From: Rhodosalinus sp041365695
GTDB taxonomy: Bacteria; Pseudomonadota; Alphaproteobacteria; Rhodobacterales; Rhodobacteraceae
Length of the DNA stretch: 64,000 bases
Direction: 5' to 3'
Assembly (NCBI RefSeq): GCF_041365695.1
Contig: NZ_JBGFSJ010000003.1
Span: 1 to 64,000 of the forward strand
Under the pieces are notes generated by a model, which worked only from the letters and a program-made list of their open reading frames with translations, had not been told where the DNA came from and did not search any database. Both the position numbers and the translations under genes were made by a program. This document shows, piece by piece, positions 50,691 to 63,937 of the stretch; the stretch's first letter is position 1; each line of letters opens with the position of its first letter.

Positions 50691-50731
50691 CGCCTGCGCG
50701 CGAGAGCGTGCGACCAGGGAGAACGCGACGC

Positions 50732-51262
50732 ATGGAAATGACGGGAACCCGGGAGATCCGGGCCGATCGCGCGACGGTGTGGGCGGCGCTGCTGTCGCCC
50801 GAGGTCCTCAGGGAATGCGTGCCGGGCTGTCAGGAACTCACCGGCTCGCCGGAAGAGGGCTTTCACGCCACGGTCGTGCAGAAGGTCGGCCCGGTGAAGG
50901 CCACCTTCAAGGGCACGGTCACGCTGTCGGAGATGAACGAGCCCGACAGCCTGCATCTCGCGGGCGAGGGCAAGGGCGGCGCGGCGGGGTTCGCCAAGGG
51001 CGGGGCCGACGTGTCGCTCGAGGACTGCGAGGAGGGCACGCGGCTGTCCTACAACGTGGAGGCCAAGGTGGGTGGCAAGCTCGCGCAGCTCGGCTCCCGC
51101 GTGATCGACGGTTTCGCGAAGAAGGTGGCGGACCAGTTCTTCACCCGCTTCCAGGAGGCGGTGGAAGGCCCCGCCGAAGAGGAAGAGGCCCCCGAGGCGC
51201 CCGAGACCGGCGCCAAGAAGGGCTGGTTCAAGCGACTCGTGAAGGGTGGCGCCGGCGCGTAG
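50732..51262 (+). CDS. CoxG-like SRPBCC protein
   Basis: The 176-residue protein is a CoxG/START-like protein: TGTREIRADRATVWAALLSPEVLRECVPGCQELTG, then VKATFKGTVTLSEMNEP and LSYNVEAKVGGKLAQLGSRVIDGFAKKVADQFFTRF. An acidic linker and the basic end KKGWFKRLVKG follow, which could bind membrane. In carboxydotrophs CoxG helps anchor CO dehydrogenase to the membrane. Here it precedes the S, L and M genes of a form II enzyme and presumably serves the same operon. AGGGAGA lies about nine bases before the ATG at 50732. Confidence 0.85.
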   Translation: MEMTGTREIRADRATVWAALLSPEVLRECVPGCQELTGSPEEGFHATVVQKVGPVKATFKGTVTLSEMNEPDSLHLAGEGKGGAAGFAKGGADVSLEDCEEGTRLSYNVEAKVGGKLAQLGSRVIDGFAKKVADQFFTRFQEAVEGPAEEEEAPEAPETGAKKGWFKRLVKGGAGA

Positions 51263-51287
51263 GCGCGCGCGCGAAAGGGAGGACGAC

Positions 51288-51773
51288 ATGACGCAAGTGA
51301 CGATGACGGTGAACGGCGAGGCGGTTTCCGCCGAGGTCGAGGGCCGCACGCTTCTGGTGGAGGCGCTGCGCGACCAGCTCGGGCTCACCGGAACCCATGT
51401 GGGCTGCGACACCTCGCAATGCGGGGCCTGCGTGGTGCATGTGAACGGCAAGGACGTGAAGGCCTGCGCCATGTTCGCCTGGGAAGCCGAGGGCGCCGAG
51501 ATCACGACCATCGAGGGCATGGCGAACCCCGACGGATCGCTTTCGGTCATCCAGCAGGCGTTCCAGGATCATCACGGTCTTCAGTGCGGCTTCTGCACGC
51601 CGGGCATGGTTATGACGGCCGCGGCGCTGCTCAAGGAGACCCCGAAGCCCAGCGAGGCGGAGATCCGCGACTACCTTGAGGGCAACATCTGCCGCTGCAC
51701 GGGCTATCACAACATCGTCAAGGCGATCATGGCGGCCTCGGGCCAGGATGCAGAGGCCATCGCGGCGGAATGA
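51288..51773 (+). CDS. Form II CO-dehydrogenase-like small subunit, 2x[2Fe-2S]
   Basis: The 161-residue iron-sulfur subunit of a xanthine-oxidase-family hydroxylase has both clusters complete. The plant-type cluster uses Cys40, 45, 48 and 60. The second uses Cys100, Cys103 (CGFCTPG) and Cys135, Cys137 (CRCTGY). It passes electrons from the molybdenum centre of the large subunit to FAD in the medium subunit. No twin-arginine signal is visible, so the complex is cytoplasmic. GGGAGGA precedes the ATG. The order S-L-M is that of form II operons. Confidence 0.93.
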   Translation: MTQVTMTVNGEAVSAEVEGRTLLVEALRDQLGLTGTHVGCDTSQCGACVVHVNGKDVKACAMFAWEAEGAEITTIEGMANPDGSLSVIQQAFQDHHGLQCGFCTPGMVMTAAALLKETPKPSEAEIRDYLEGNICRCTGYHNIVKAIMAASGQDAEAIAAE

Positions 51774-51849
51774 GCGCCGCCAGAACGCAACATCCGGCGG
51801 CCCCGTGCGAGAGGAGACGCGCGCCCGCCGCGAAGGAGGAGTGAAAGAG

Positions 51850-54213
<2,364 letters not shown>

Positions 54214-54231
54214 AGAGGGAGGGACCCCATC

Positions 54232-55020
54232 ATGTACAGTTTCGATTTCGTGAAGCCCTCCAGCGTGGCGGAGGCCGTGGCCGCCCTCGCCGAGGACGAG
54301 GCGCAGCCGCTCGGCGGCGGGCAGACGCTGATCCCGACGCTGAAGCAGCGCCTCGCCATGCCCTCGAAGCTCGTGAGCCTTGCGGGCATCGACGAGATGC
54401 GCGGCATCTGCCGCGACGACGACGGGCGCATCTGCATCGGCGCGTCCACGACCCACGCCGAGATCGCCGAAGGGGCGGGCGACTATCCCGCGCTGGCCAG
54501 GCTCGCCGCGAACATCGGCGATCCCGCGGTGCGCAACCGCGGCACCATAGGCGGCAGTCTTGCCAACAACGACCCCTCCGCCTGCTACCCGGCGGCGGCG
54601 CTCGGGTCCGGCGCGACGATCATCACCGACAGGCGCGAGATCGCGGCGGACGACTACTTCCAGGGCATGTTCGCCACCGCGCTCGAGGAGGGTGAGATCA
54701 TCACTGAGGCCCGCTTCCCGGTGCCGGAGAAGGCCGATTACCAGAAATTCGAGCAGCCGGCCTCGCGCTTCGCGCTGGTCGGCGTCTTCGTGGGGAAATA
54801 CGCCGACGGCGTGCGCGTCGCGGTGACCGGTGCCAGCGAAGAGGGCGTCTTCCGCTGGACCGAGGCCGAGGCGGCGCTCTCGTCGGATTTCACGGCGGAG
54901 GCGGTGGCGGGGCTCTCGGTTCCGGCCGACGGGATGATCGGCGACCTTCACGGCTCTCCCGAGTATCGCGCGCACCTGGTGGGCGTGATGACGAAGCGCG
55001 CCGTGGCCGCCGCCGGCTGA
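54232..55020 (+). CDS. Form II CO-dehydrogenase-like FAD subunit
   Basis: The 262-residue FAD-binding subunit starts MYSFDFVKPSSVAEAVAAL. It shows both FAD motifs: LGGGQTLIPTLKQRL (about residues 25-39) and GDPAVRNRGTIGGSLANNDPSACYPAAAL (about 96-124). It hands electrons from the iron-sulfur subunit to an acceptor. It ends the S-L-M set. No coxD, coxE or coxF maturation gene follows, so these must lie elsewhere or be unnecessary. Confidence 0.92.
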   Translation: MYSFDFVKPSSVAEAVAALAEDEAQPLGGGQTLIPTLKQRLAMPSKLVSLAGIDEMRGICRDDDGRICIGASTTHAEIAEGAGDYPALARLAANIGDPAVRNRGTIGGSLANNDPSACYPAAALGSGATIITDRREIAADDYFQGMFATALEEGEIITEARFPVPEKADYQKFEQPASRFALVGVFVGKYADGVRVAVTGASEEGVFRWTEAEAALSSDFTAEAVAGLSVPADGMIGDLHGSPEYRAHLVGVMTKRAVAAAG

Positions 55021-55024
55021 GGCG

Positions 55025-55930
55025 TCAGGCGCGGCCCGCCGTCAGGGCCGCGCATCCCGCCAGCGCCGCGGTATCCGCCGCCACGAGGTGCACCGGCGTG
55101 TCGGCCAGAAGCGGCGCGGTCGCGAAGGCCGCGCGCAGCCCTTCGCCCAGTTCCGGCGCGAGGGCGCGGGCGACGCTGCCGGCGAGCGCGACGCCCCCGG
55201 TGGCGAGGAAGGCGAGCGCCCATCCCTGCGCCACCCGGCCCGCGATGCGGGCGTAAAGGTCCACCGCCGCGCGTGCCGCCGGATCGCCCGCGCGCAGGCG
55301 TTCGGGCACGTCCCGGGGTGCGACCGGCTGGCCGCCGTGGAACGCGAAGAGCCGCGCAAGCCCGGCGCCCGAAAGGGCATCCTCGATCCGCCCCGCCGTG
55401 CCCTCGCGGTGCAGGTAATGCCTCAGCGCCAGCGTCTCGTCGTCGAAGGCGGGCAGGGCGGCCTGGCCGGCCTCGGCCGGCGGCACCGTGCCGCAGGGCA
55501 GCCGCGCGGCGAGGTTGACGCCCGTGCCGAGCCCGATCACGAGCCGCGCCTCCCCCGGCCGTCCCCGCCCTGGACGCAGCCGGGGCATCTCCTGCGCGGT
55601 AAGGTGGTCGAGCGCGTGGGCCTGCGCCTGCAGGTCGTTGAGCAGCGTCACCGCCTCCAGCCCGAGCCCGCGCGCAAGGCGCGCCGCCTCGACCCGCCAG
55701 CCGCGGTTCGTCATGTCGCAGGCGCCGTCGCGGACCGGCCCCGCAAGGGCAAGGCAGGCAGCCCGCGGCCGGGGCCGCCCCGCGAGATAGGCGCCAAGCA
55801 GCGCCTCGGCGTCGGGATGCTCCGCGCAGGGCCAGGTGGCGATCGTGTCGGCCAGCACCGCTCCGGCCCGCGCCAGCGCCATGCGCGCGGTGGTGCCACC
55901 GATATCGGCCACGAGCGTGGGCGCGTCCAT
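55025..55930 (-). CDS. glk: Glucokinase
   Basis: The 301-residue protein is a Glk-type glucokinase. The phosphate loop is VADIGGTTARMALA at the N-terminus. The sugar site has CLALAGPVRDGACDMTNRGWRV and VTLLNDLQAQAHAL, whose Asp is the catalytic base. LVIGLGTGVNLAARL is the second phosphate-binding segment. The usual PxEGGH segment reads PPAEAGQAALP here, with Gln in place of His, so sugar affinity may differ. It phosphorylates glucose to glucose 6-phosphate in the cytoplasm. Its stop lies four bases from the stop of the convergent cox-like operon. Confidence 0.88.
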   Translation of the reverse strand: MDAPTLVADIGGTTARMALARAGAVLADTIATWPCAEHPDAEALLGAYLAGRPRPRAACLALAGPVRDGACDMTNRGWRVEAARLARGLGLEAVTLLNDLQAQAHALDHLTAQEMPRLRPGRGRPGEARLVIGLGTGVNLAARLPCGTVPPAEAGQAALPAFDDETLALRHYLHREGTAGRIEDALSGAGLARLFAFHGGQPVAPRDVPERLRAGDPAARAAVDLYARIAGRVAQGWALAFLATGGVALAGSVARALAPELGEGLRAAFATAPLLADTPVHLVAADTAALAGCAALTAGRA

Positions 55931-56149
55931 CCTGGTCTCCGGCTAGGATGACGCCGAGGGATAAGCGCGGGCGACGCCGCCGGCAAGCCTGCGGCGCCGT
56001 GGCGGCCCGCGACAGGGCGCGCGCGTGGATCGACGCCGCCGGGATCCGGCCCCGCCTCTTCGCGCGGGTGGCTGTCGGGGGCCGAAATGAGCGCGATAGT
56101 GCCGCGTCGCGCACCACGCGGCGCAGCCCGAGCCATGCGAACCGCCGTG

Positions 56150-56164
56150 GTTCACATTTTGTTC
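56150..56164. promoter_or_regulatory. LexA SOS box upstream of uvrA
   Basis: GTTC, seven bases, GTTC exactly matches the alphaproteobacterial SOS box, which reads the same as GAAC-N7-GAAC on the other strand. It lies 70 bases before the uvrA ATG and 11 bases upstream of a probable -35. The rest of the 300-base glk-uvrA gap shows no gene. Confidence 0.85.
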
Positions 56165-56175
56165 GCACTTTTCGG

Positions 56176-56204
56176 TTGGCCCTGCCTGCGCGCTCGACTA
56201 TCTC
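56176..56204 (+). promoter_or_regulatory. Probable uvrA promoter
   Basis: TTGGCC (56176-56181) and TATCTC (56199-56204) are 17 bases apart, just downstream of the SOS box. The transcript would start about 20-25 bases before the ATG, leaving room for the AAGGGGGGCGGAC ribosome binding region. Confidence 0.5.
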
Positions 56205-56233
56205 TTCGCTATTCGAGCCAAAGGGGGGCGGAC

Positions 56234-59098
<2,865 letters not shown>

Positions 59099-59101
59099 AG
59101 C

Positions 59102-59427
59102 TCAGTCGTGCAGGGCGGCCACCGCGCCGATCACGTCCAGCACCTCGCGCGTGTCCCGGTCCACGAGGAAGATGTGTCCGCCGACGCGAAAGTATGTCCT
59201 GGCGGCGTCCAGCCCGTAGGCGAGTTGCCGCCCGATCACGGAATAGTCGCGCAAGATCCGGTCGCCGCCGCCGTAGGGCGCCTTCTTCGCCAGCCCGGGC
59301 GGAGGGCGCAGGGCGGACTCTTCCTCGCGAGCCCGGGCGGGTCATTCTTGAGTTGGCCGGCCGCGGGCGCGGCCGGCAGAGCCGCCGCCAGGGCGAGTGA
59401 CGTCGGGAAGGCAAGACGGTCCCTCAT
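59102..59427 (-). pseudogene. Frameshifted small secreted protein with PPGLAKK-type repeats
   Basis: The first frame encodes a signal peptide (MRDRLAFPTSLALAAALPAAPAAG) and then DPPGLARKSPPCA. The same theme continues in another frame as PPPGLAKKAPYGGGDRIL, then the domain YFRVGGHIFLVDRDTREVLDVIGAV, and stops at 59102. Adding one C to the run GCCCTCC restores a single protein of about 108 residues. Small periplasmic proteins with this repeat and a DRIxxDY...YxRVGxxxxLVxRDT ending are RcnB-like and common in this group. It is therefore a recently broken gene, or the base is a sequencing error. The stop lies three bases from the uvrA stop. Confidence 0.65.
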
Positions 59428-59617
59428 GCCCGACGCCTCGCATGTCGGACACATGTCCGGAAGGGGCCTCCGCCCCATTGGCGAAAGGCCGCCGCCGCGT
59501 TCCCCGGAAACGCCGGGGCCCGAGTCGCGCGGTGGTTTTCACGGCCCCGCGCCTCGACAGCCCGGGGCCGGCGGGGCACAAGGGCGCCTGCTGACGAAAG
59601 AAGTTGGGGCGGTTCGC

Positions 59618-60529
59618 ATGAGTGATGGCAAGAAGCGCAAGTTGGGCCTCGCGCTCGGCTCCGGCGGGGCGCGGGGCTGGTGCCATATCGGCGTCATCCG
59701 TGCGCTCGAGGAGATCGGCGTGCGCCCCGACGTGGTGGCGGGCTGTTCGATGGGGGCGGTCGTCGGCGCGGCCTGGGCATCGGGAAAGCTCGACGCGCTG
59801 GAGGAGTTCGCGCGGCAGATGAGCCGGACGCGTTTCCTGTCCTACTTCGACATCGGGCTTGCGCGTGGCGGGCTGGTGCAGGGGCGCTCGGTGATGGAGG
59901 CGCTGGAACGCATGGGCGTGCCCGACGATTTCGCGGCGCTCGACCGGCGCCTCATCGCGGTGGCCACGGACATGAGCACCGGGCGCGAGATCTGGTTGCA
60001 GGAAGGCCCGCTTCTGGATGCGCTGCGCGCATCCTTCGCGATCCCCGGGCTCTTCGCGCCCTATCACCTGGACGGCCGGTGGCTGATCGACGGGGGGATC
60101 GTCAACCCGGTGCCGTCCTCCGCCTGCCGCGCGCTCGGGGCGGACGTGACCATCGCGGTCAACCCGAACGGGCGCGACGACGGGCGCTTCTGGTCGCCCG
60201 AGGGGGACGCGGCGGATCTGGTGAAGGGGGCCGGCGGGACGGGTCTGCTCGCGCATCTTCCGCCCGCGATCCGCGACCTCTGGGACCGGAGTGACAGCGA
60301 ACCGAAGCCGCCCAACTATTTCGAGGTGGTCGCGGCGGCGATCGACATCTTGTCGGAACACGTGCACATGTCGCGCCGGGCCAGCGATCCGCCGCATCTT
60401 GCACTGGCGGTCGACCTGCAGCACCTCACCTTCATCGAACTCTACCGCGCGCACGAAGCCATCGACGCGGGCCACGAGGCCGTGATGCGCTCGCGGGACG
60501 ACCTCGAAAAGCTTCTCGAGAAGATGTGA
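59618..60529 (+). CDS. Patatin-like phospholipase family protein
   Basis: The 303-residue protein has a patatin/RssA-type lipid acyl hydrolase fold. The oxyanion loop is GSGGARG (14-20) and the nucleophile is Ser44 in GCSMG. The second member of the dyad is Asp158 in IDGG. There is no signal peptide, so it acts in the cytoplasm or at the membrane face. The C-terminal part (NYFEVVAAAIDILSEHVHMSRRASDPPHLALAVDLQHLTFIELYRAHEAIDAG) is typical of RssA-like bacterial members. The ATG at 59618 is preferred; the open frame upstream is low-complexity. A G/C hairpin follows the gene. Confidence 0.88.
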   Translation: MSDGKKRKLGLALGSGGARGWCHIGVIRALEEIGVRPDVVAGCSMGAVVGAAWASGKLDALEEFARQMSRTRFLSYFDIGLARGGLVQGRSVMEALERMGVPDDFAALDRRLIAVATDMSTGREIWLQEGPLLDALRASFAIPGLFAPYHLDGRWLIDGGIVNPVPSSACRALGADVTIAVNPNGRDDGRFWSPEGDAADLVKGAGGTGLLAHLPPAIRDLWDRSDSEPKPPNYFEVVAAAIDILSEHVHMSRRASDPPHLALAVDLQHLTFIELYRAHEAIDAGHEAVMRSRDDLEKLLEKM

Positions 60530-60537
60530 GGAGTGGC

Positions 60538-60558
60538 GGGCCGGGCGAGGCCCGGCCC
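60538..60558. terminator. Bidirectional hairpin between patatin and DUF2892 genes
   Basis: GGGCCGGGC, loop GAG, GCCCGGCCC is a perfect nine-base stem, nine bases after one convergent stop and eight before the other. T-runs are weak. Confidence 0.6.
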
Positions 60559-60565
60559 GGCCTTG

Positions 60566-60766
60566 TCAGTCGGTCTTGCAGGTCTTGATGCCGAAGATCG
60601 AGTAGGCGGGGCAGCTGCCCATCAGCGCGGTCGCGAGCGGTACGATCCCGATGAGATAGAGCCAGCGATACCCGGCATCCGGGTTCAGGAAGAACGCCGC
60701 AATGAGTGCGGCCCCGATGACGAGCCGCAGCACGCGGTCGATGGTGCCCATGTTCTTGGCGAGCAT
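60566..60766 (-). CDS. DUF2892 (YgaP-like) small membrane protein
   Basis: The 66-residue protein starts MLAKNMGTIDRVLRLVIGAALIAAFF. It contains YLIGIVPLATALMGSCPAYSIFGIKTCK, the two-helix pattern of DUF2892 proteins (as in the membrane part of YgaP). Two cysteines sit at GSCPAY and TCK. Such proteins often travel with sulfur-handling or rhodanese genes, but none is adjacent. Function unknown. The ATG at 60766 has a GGAC-rich upstream region. Confidence 0.88.
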   Translation of the reverse strand: MLAKNMGTIDRVLRLVIGAALIAAFFLNPDAGYRWLYLIGIVPLATALMGSCPAYSIFGIKTCKTD

Positions 60767-60876
60767 GTTGTCCGGTCCTTTCGTCTCTTGCGCCCCGGCC
60801 GGGGCGCCTGTGACGAGCATGCGGGATTCGGCATCCGTCGCGCCTTGATATGGCTCAAATGCGCCTTTCGTCGCGA

Positions 60877-61749
60877 TCAGGTTCGGCCGCGCCGTTCGAA
60901 GCGGGGCAGCATCGCCGAGAAGTCGCGCCCCGCGCCATCCTCGTCTTCCACGAAACGGGCATAGAGCGTGCAGGCGGCCTGCCCGATGGGCGTGTCGGCA
61001 TCCGCGGTCTCCGCCGCCTGCATGGCCAGTCGCAGGTCCTTCAGCATGAGATCGGCGGCGAAGCCGGGCTGGTAGGCGTTGTCCGCCGGGCTTGTCGGGC
61101 CCACGCCCGGGGCGGGGCAATAGGTGTTCATGGACCAGCTCTGCCCCGAGGAGGTGGAGACGACGTCGAACATGGCCTGCCGGTCGAGGCCGAGCTTGTC
61201 GGCCAGCGCGAAGGCCTCGCAGGTGACGATCATCGTCGCGCCGAGAATCATGTTGTTGCAGATCTTCGCCGCCTGGCCATTTCCGGAGGGACCGCAATGC
61301 ACGGCCTTGCGCCCCATCGTTTCGAAAAGCGGCTTCGCCGTCTCGAAGCCGGCCGCGTCGCCGCCGACCATGAAGGTGAGCGTGCCGGCCTCCGCGCCAC
61401 CCACGCCGCCCGAGACGGGCGCGTCGAGGGCGGATAGCCCCGCCGCCTGCGCCTCCGCCGCCACGGCGCGGGCGCTGTCGACGTCCACCGTGGAGCAGTC
61501 GAGGAACACGGCGCCCGGCGCCATGGCCGGAATGATCTCCGCCGCGACTTTCCGCAGGATCTCGCCGTTGGGCAGCATGGTGATCACGACCTCCGCGCCC
61601 GTTGCGGCCTCGGCCGCGCTCGCGGCCATGCTCACGCCGGGGATGTCCACCTGCGCCGTGTCGAAGCCCGTGACCTCGTGGCCCGCCTTCGCGAGATTGG
61701 CCGCCATGGGCGCGCCCATGTTGCCGAGACCGATGAATCCGATCTTCAT
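60877..61749 (-). CDS. mmsB: 3-hydroxyisobutyrate dehydrogenase
   Basis: The 290-residue enzyme oxidises 3-hydroxyisobutyrate to methylmalonate semialdehyde with NAD+ in valine breakdown. Signatures are the Rossmann start MKIGFIGLGNMGAPMAANLAKAGH and LDAPVSGGVGGAEAGTLTFMVGG (substrate loop). GNGQAAKICNNMILGATMI carries the catalytic lysine, and NAYQPGFAADLMLKDLRLA follows. Its ATG overlaps the stop of the hydrolase gene. The context separates it from tartronate semialdehyde reductase, a close relative. Confidence 0.93.
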   Translation of the reverse strand: MKIGFIGLGNMGAPMAANLAKAGHEVTGFDTAQVDIPGVSMAASAAEAATGAEVVITMLPNGEILRKVAAEIIPAMAPGAVFLDCSTVDVDSARAVAAEAQAAGLSALDAPVSGGVGGAEAGTLTFMVGGDAAGFETAKPLFETMGRKAVHCGPSGNGQAAKICNNMILGATMIVTCEAFALADKLGLDRQAMFDVVSTSSGQSWSMNTYCPAPGVGPTSPADNAYQPGFAADLMLKDLRLAMQAAETADADTPIGQAACTLYARFVEDEDGAGRDFSAMLPRFERRGRT

Positions 61750-62795
61750 GCCCTGTCCTCCTCCCCGAATGTCAGCCTGTCCTCCCCAAGCGGCATGAGC
61801 ATCTGCGTCACCGCGAGCTGCGGCAGCGCGTCCCTCTCGTGGCTCCAGCGCGGGGACTTGTCCTTGTCGATGATGGCCGCGCGGATGCCCTCCAGGAAGT
61901 CGCCCTTCTCCATGGCGCGGAAGGTGAAGCGGTATTCCTGTTCCAGCGCCCGGCGGATCTCTGCGGCCGGCCCGCGCAGGCGGTGGATCATCTCCACCGT
62001 GCAGCCCATGGAAAGCGGGCACTGCCGTGCGAGGGTGGTAAGCGTCTCCTCGGCAAAGGCGCCCGGCTCCGCGCGGAGCGAGCGCAGGATGTCCCCCAGC
62101 GTCTCGCCCGCGAAATGCCGGTCGATCGCGGGGGCGAGGGCGGCGAGGCGCCCCTCGGGCGGCGCGGTCGCGGCTTCGTCCACCGCAGATGGATCGCCCG
62201 TCTCTTCCAGTCGCACAGTGAGCGCGGGCCAGGCGGCCTCGGGCACGAAATGGTCGGCGAAGCCTGCGAGGATCGCGTCGGCGGGCCCCATGCGCGCGCC
62301 GGTCGTGCCCAGATACTCGCCGAGCCGGCCGGGCGCACGGGCGAGGATGAGCGAGCCGCCCACGTCCGGCACGAGACCGATGCCGCATTCCGGCATGGCC
62401 ATCTGCGAGCTTTCGCCGACGACGCGGTGCGAGCCGTGGCAGCCGACGCCCACGCCGCCGCCCATGGTGTAGCCCTGCATCAGGCTAACCACCGGTTTCG
62501 GGAACTCGAAGAGCCGCGCGTTCATGCGGTATTCGTCGCGCCAGAAGCGCCGGCCGTAGCCGTAATCGCCGTTCTGTCCGGTCTCGTACATCTCGGCGAT
62601 GTCGCCGCCCGCGCAGAACGCCTTGTCGCCTTCGGCGTCGATCACGAGGAGCGCGACCTCGGGGTCGTCCGCCCAGTCCTTGAGGGCCGCGTCGATCTCG
62701 AGGCACATCGCGTAAGAGAGCGCGTTGAGCGCCTTGGGTCGCGCGAGGGTGATCCGCCCCGCGCGGCCCGTCTTGCGGATCGAGATCCCGCTCAC
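61746..62795 (-). CDS. 3-hydroxyisobutyryl-CoA hydrolase
   Basis: The 349-residue crotonase-fold protein is longer than simple enoyl-CoA hydratases and fits 3-hydroxyisobutyryl-CoA hydrolase of valine catabolism. LARPKALNALSYAMCLEIDAAL, AFCAGGDIAEMYE, GYTMGGGVGVGCHGSHRVV and MPECGIGLVPDVGGSLILARAPG carry the oxyanion hole and catalytic glutamate. The C-terminal third (CPLSMGCTVEMIHRLRGP, EYRFTFRAMEKGDFLEGIRAAIIDKDKSPRW) is typical of the hydrolase. The start is GTG at 62795, overlapping the stop of the upstream dehydrogenase (GTGA). Confidence 0.9.
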   Translation of the reverse strand: MSGISIRKTGRAGRITLARPKALNALSYAMCLEIDAALKDWADDPEVALLVIDAEGDKAFCAGGDIAEMYETGQNGDYGYGRRFWRDEYRMNARLFEFPKPVVSLMQGYTMGGGVGVGCHGSHRVVGESSQMAMPECGIGLVPDVGGSLILARAPGRLGEYLGTTGARMGPADAILAGFADHFVPEAAWPALTVRLEETGDPSAVDEAATAPPEGRLAALAPAIDRHFAGETLGDILRSLRAEPGAFAEETLTTLARQCPLSMGCTVEMIHRLRGPAAEIRRALEQEYRFTFRAMEKGDFLEGIRAAIIDKDKSPRWSHERDALPQLAVTQMLMPLGEDRLTFGEEDRA

Positions 62796-63937
62796 GCCCG
62801 CGCCTCCAGCATCTTGCGGGCGACGATCAGGCGCATGATCTCGTTCGTGCCCTCGAGGATCTGGTGGACGCGCAGGTCGCGCACGATCTTCTCGATCCCG
62901 TAATCGGCGAGGTATCCGTAGCCGCCATGCAGTTGCAGGCACTGGTTGGCGACGTCGAAGGCCGCATCGGTGACCTGGAGCTTCGCCATGGCGCAGAACT
63001 TCGTGGCGTCGGGATCCTTGCGGTCGAGCTTCCACGCCGCCTGCCGCAGGAAGGTGCGCGCCGATTGCAGCCTCACTTCCATCTCGGCAAGACGGAACTG
63101 GAGCGCCTGGAAGCGGTCCAGCGTCTGCCCGAACGCCTTGCGCTCGCCCATGTAGGCGAGCGTCGCGTCGAGCGCGGCCTGCGCGCCGCCGAGCGCCGAG
63201 GCCGCGATGTTGAGCCGCCCGCCGTCGAGCCCGGCCATGGCGTAGGAAAACCCGCGCCCCTCTTCGCCCAGCAGGTTCTCGTGGGGCACGCGGCAGTCGT
63301 CGAACTGGACCTGCGCGGTGGGCTGGGCGCGCCAGCCCATCTTGTCCTCGAGCCCGCCGAAGGAAAGCCCGGGCGTGCCGTCCTCGACGATGACGGCCGA
63401 GATGCCCTTCGGGCCCTCCTCTCCGGTGCGGCACATGACGATGTAGGCGTCCGAGTAGGAGCCGCCCGAGATGAAGGCCTTCGTGCCGGTGAGCGCGTAA
63501 CCCTCGTTCGTGCGCGCGGCCTTCGTCCGCAGCGCCGCCGCGTCCGAGCCAGAGCCGGGTTCCGTAAGGCAATAGGAAAACACCGTTCGCATGGCGCAGG
63601 CGTCCGGCAGCCAGCGGTCCCGCGCCGCGTCGGACCCGTAGGCGTCGATCATGCCGCCACACATGTTGTGGATCGACAGGAAGGCCGAGACCGAGGGGCA
63701 GGCCATGGCGAGCGCCTCGAAGACCAGCGTGGCGTCGAGGCGCGACAGGCCAGAGCCGCCGTGGTCCTCGCCCACGTAGATCCCCGCGAGCCCGAGTTCG
63801 GCCACCTGCGGCCAGATCTCGCGCGGGATGGTGCCCGCCTTCTCCCAGTCGAGCGCGTGGGGGGCGATCGCGTCCTGCCCGAAGGCATGCGCCACGTCGA
63901 AGATCGCCTGCTGCTCCTCGCTCAGCGCGAAATCCAT
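62792..63937 (-). CDS. Isobutyryl-CoA dehydrogenase-like acyl-CoA dehydrogenase
   Basis: The 381-residue flavoenzyme has the standard fold: LSEEQQAIFDVAHAFGQDAI, then YCLTEPGSGSDAAAL and ERKAFGQTLDRFQALQFRLAEM. QLHGGYGYLADYGIEKIVRDLR follows. The catalytic base Glu362 is present in HQILEGTNEIM. Placed first in an overlapping operon with hydroxyisobutyryl-CoA hydrolase and hydroxyisobutyrate dehydrogenase, it should oxidise isobutyryl-CoA to methacrylyl-CoA. The methacrylyl-CoA hydratase and methylmalonate semialdehyde dehydrogenase are not in the window, though the sequence ends soon upstream. Confidence 0.9.
   Translation of the reverse strand: MDFALSEEQQAIFDVAHAFGQDAIAPHALDWEKAGTIPREIWPQVAELGLAGIYVGEDHGGSGLSRLDATLVFEALAMACPSVSAFLSIHNMCGGMIDAYGSDAARDRWLPDACAMRTVFSYCLTEPGSGSDAAALRTKAARTNEGYALTGTKAFISGGSYSDAYIVMCRTGEEGPKGISAVIVEDGTPGLSFGGLEDKMGWRAQPTAQVQFDDCRVPHENLLGEEGRGFSYAMAGLDGGRLNIAASALGGAQAALDATLAYMGERKAFGQTLDRFQALQFRLAEMEVRLQSARTFLRQAAWKLDRKDPDATKFCAMAKLQVTDAAFDVANQCLQLHGGYGYLADYGIEKIVRDLRVHQILEGTNEIMRLIVARKMLEARA

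Noticed and set aside
59428..59617. An N-terminal extension of the patatin-like protein through the upstream open frame
   Set aside because: The upstream in-frame sequence is low-complexity and lacks conserved features. The ATG at 59618 gives the normal family start.
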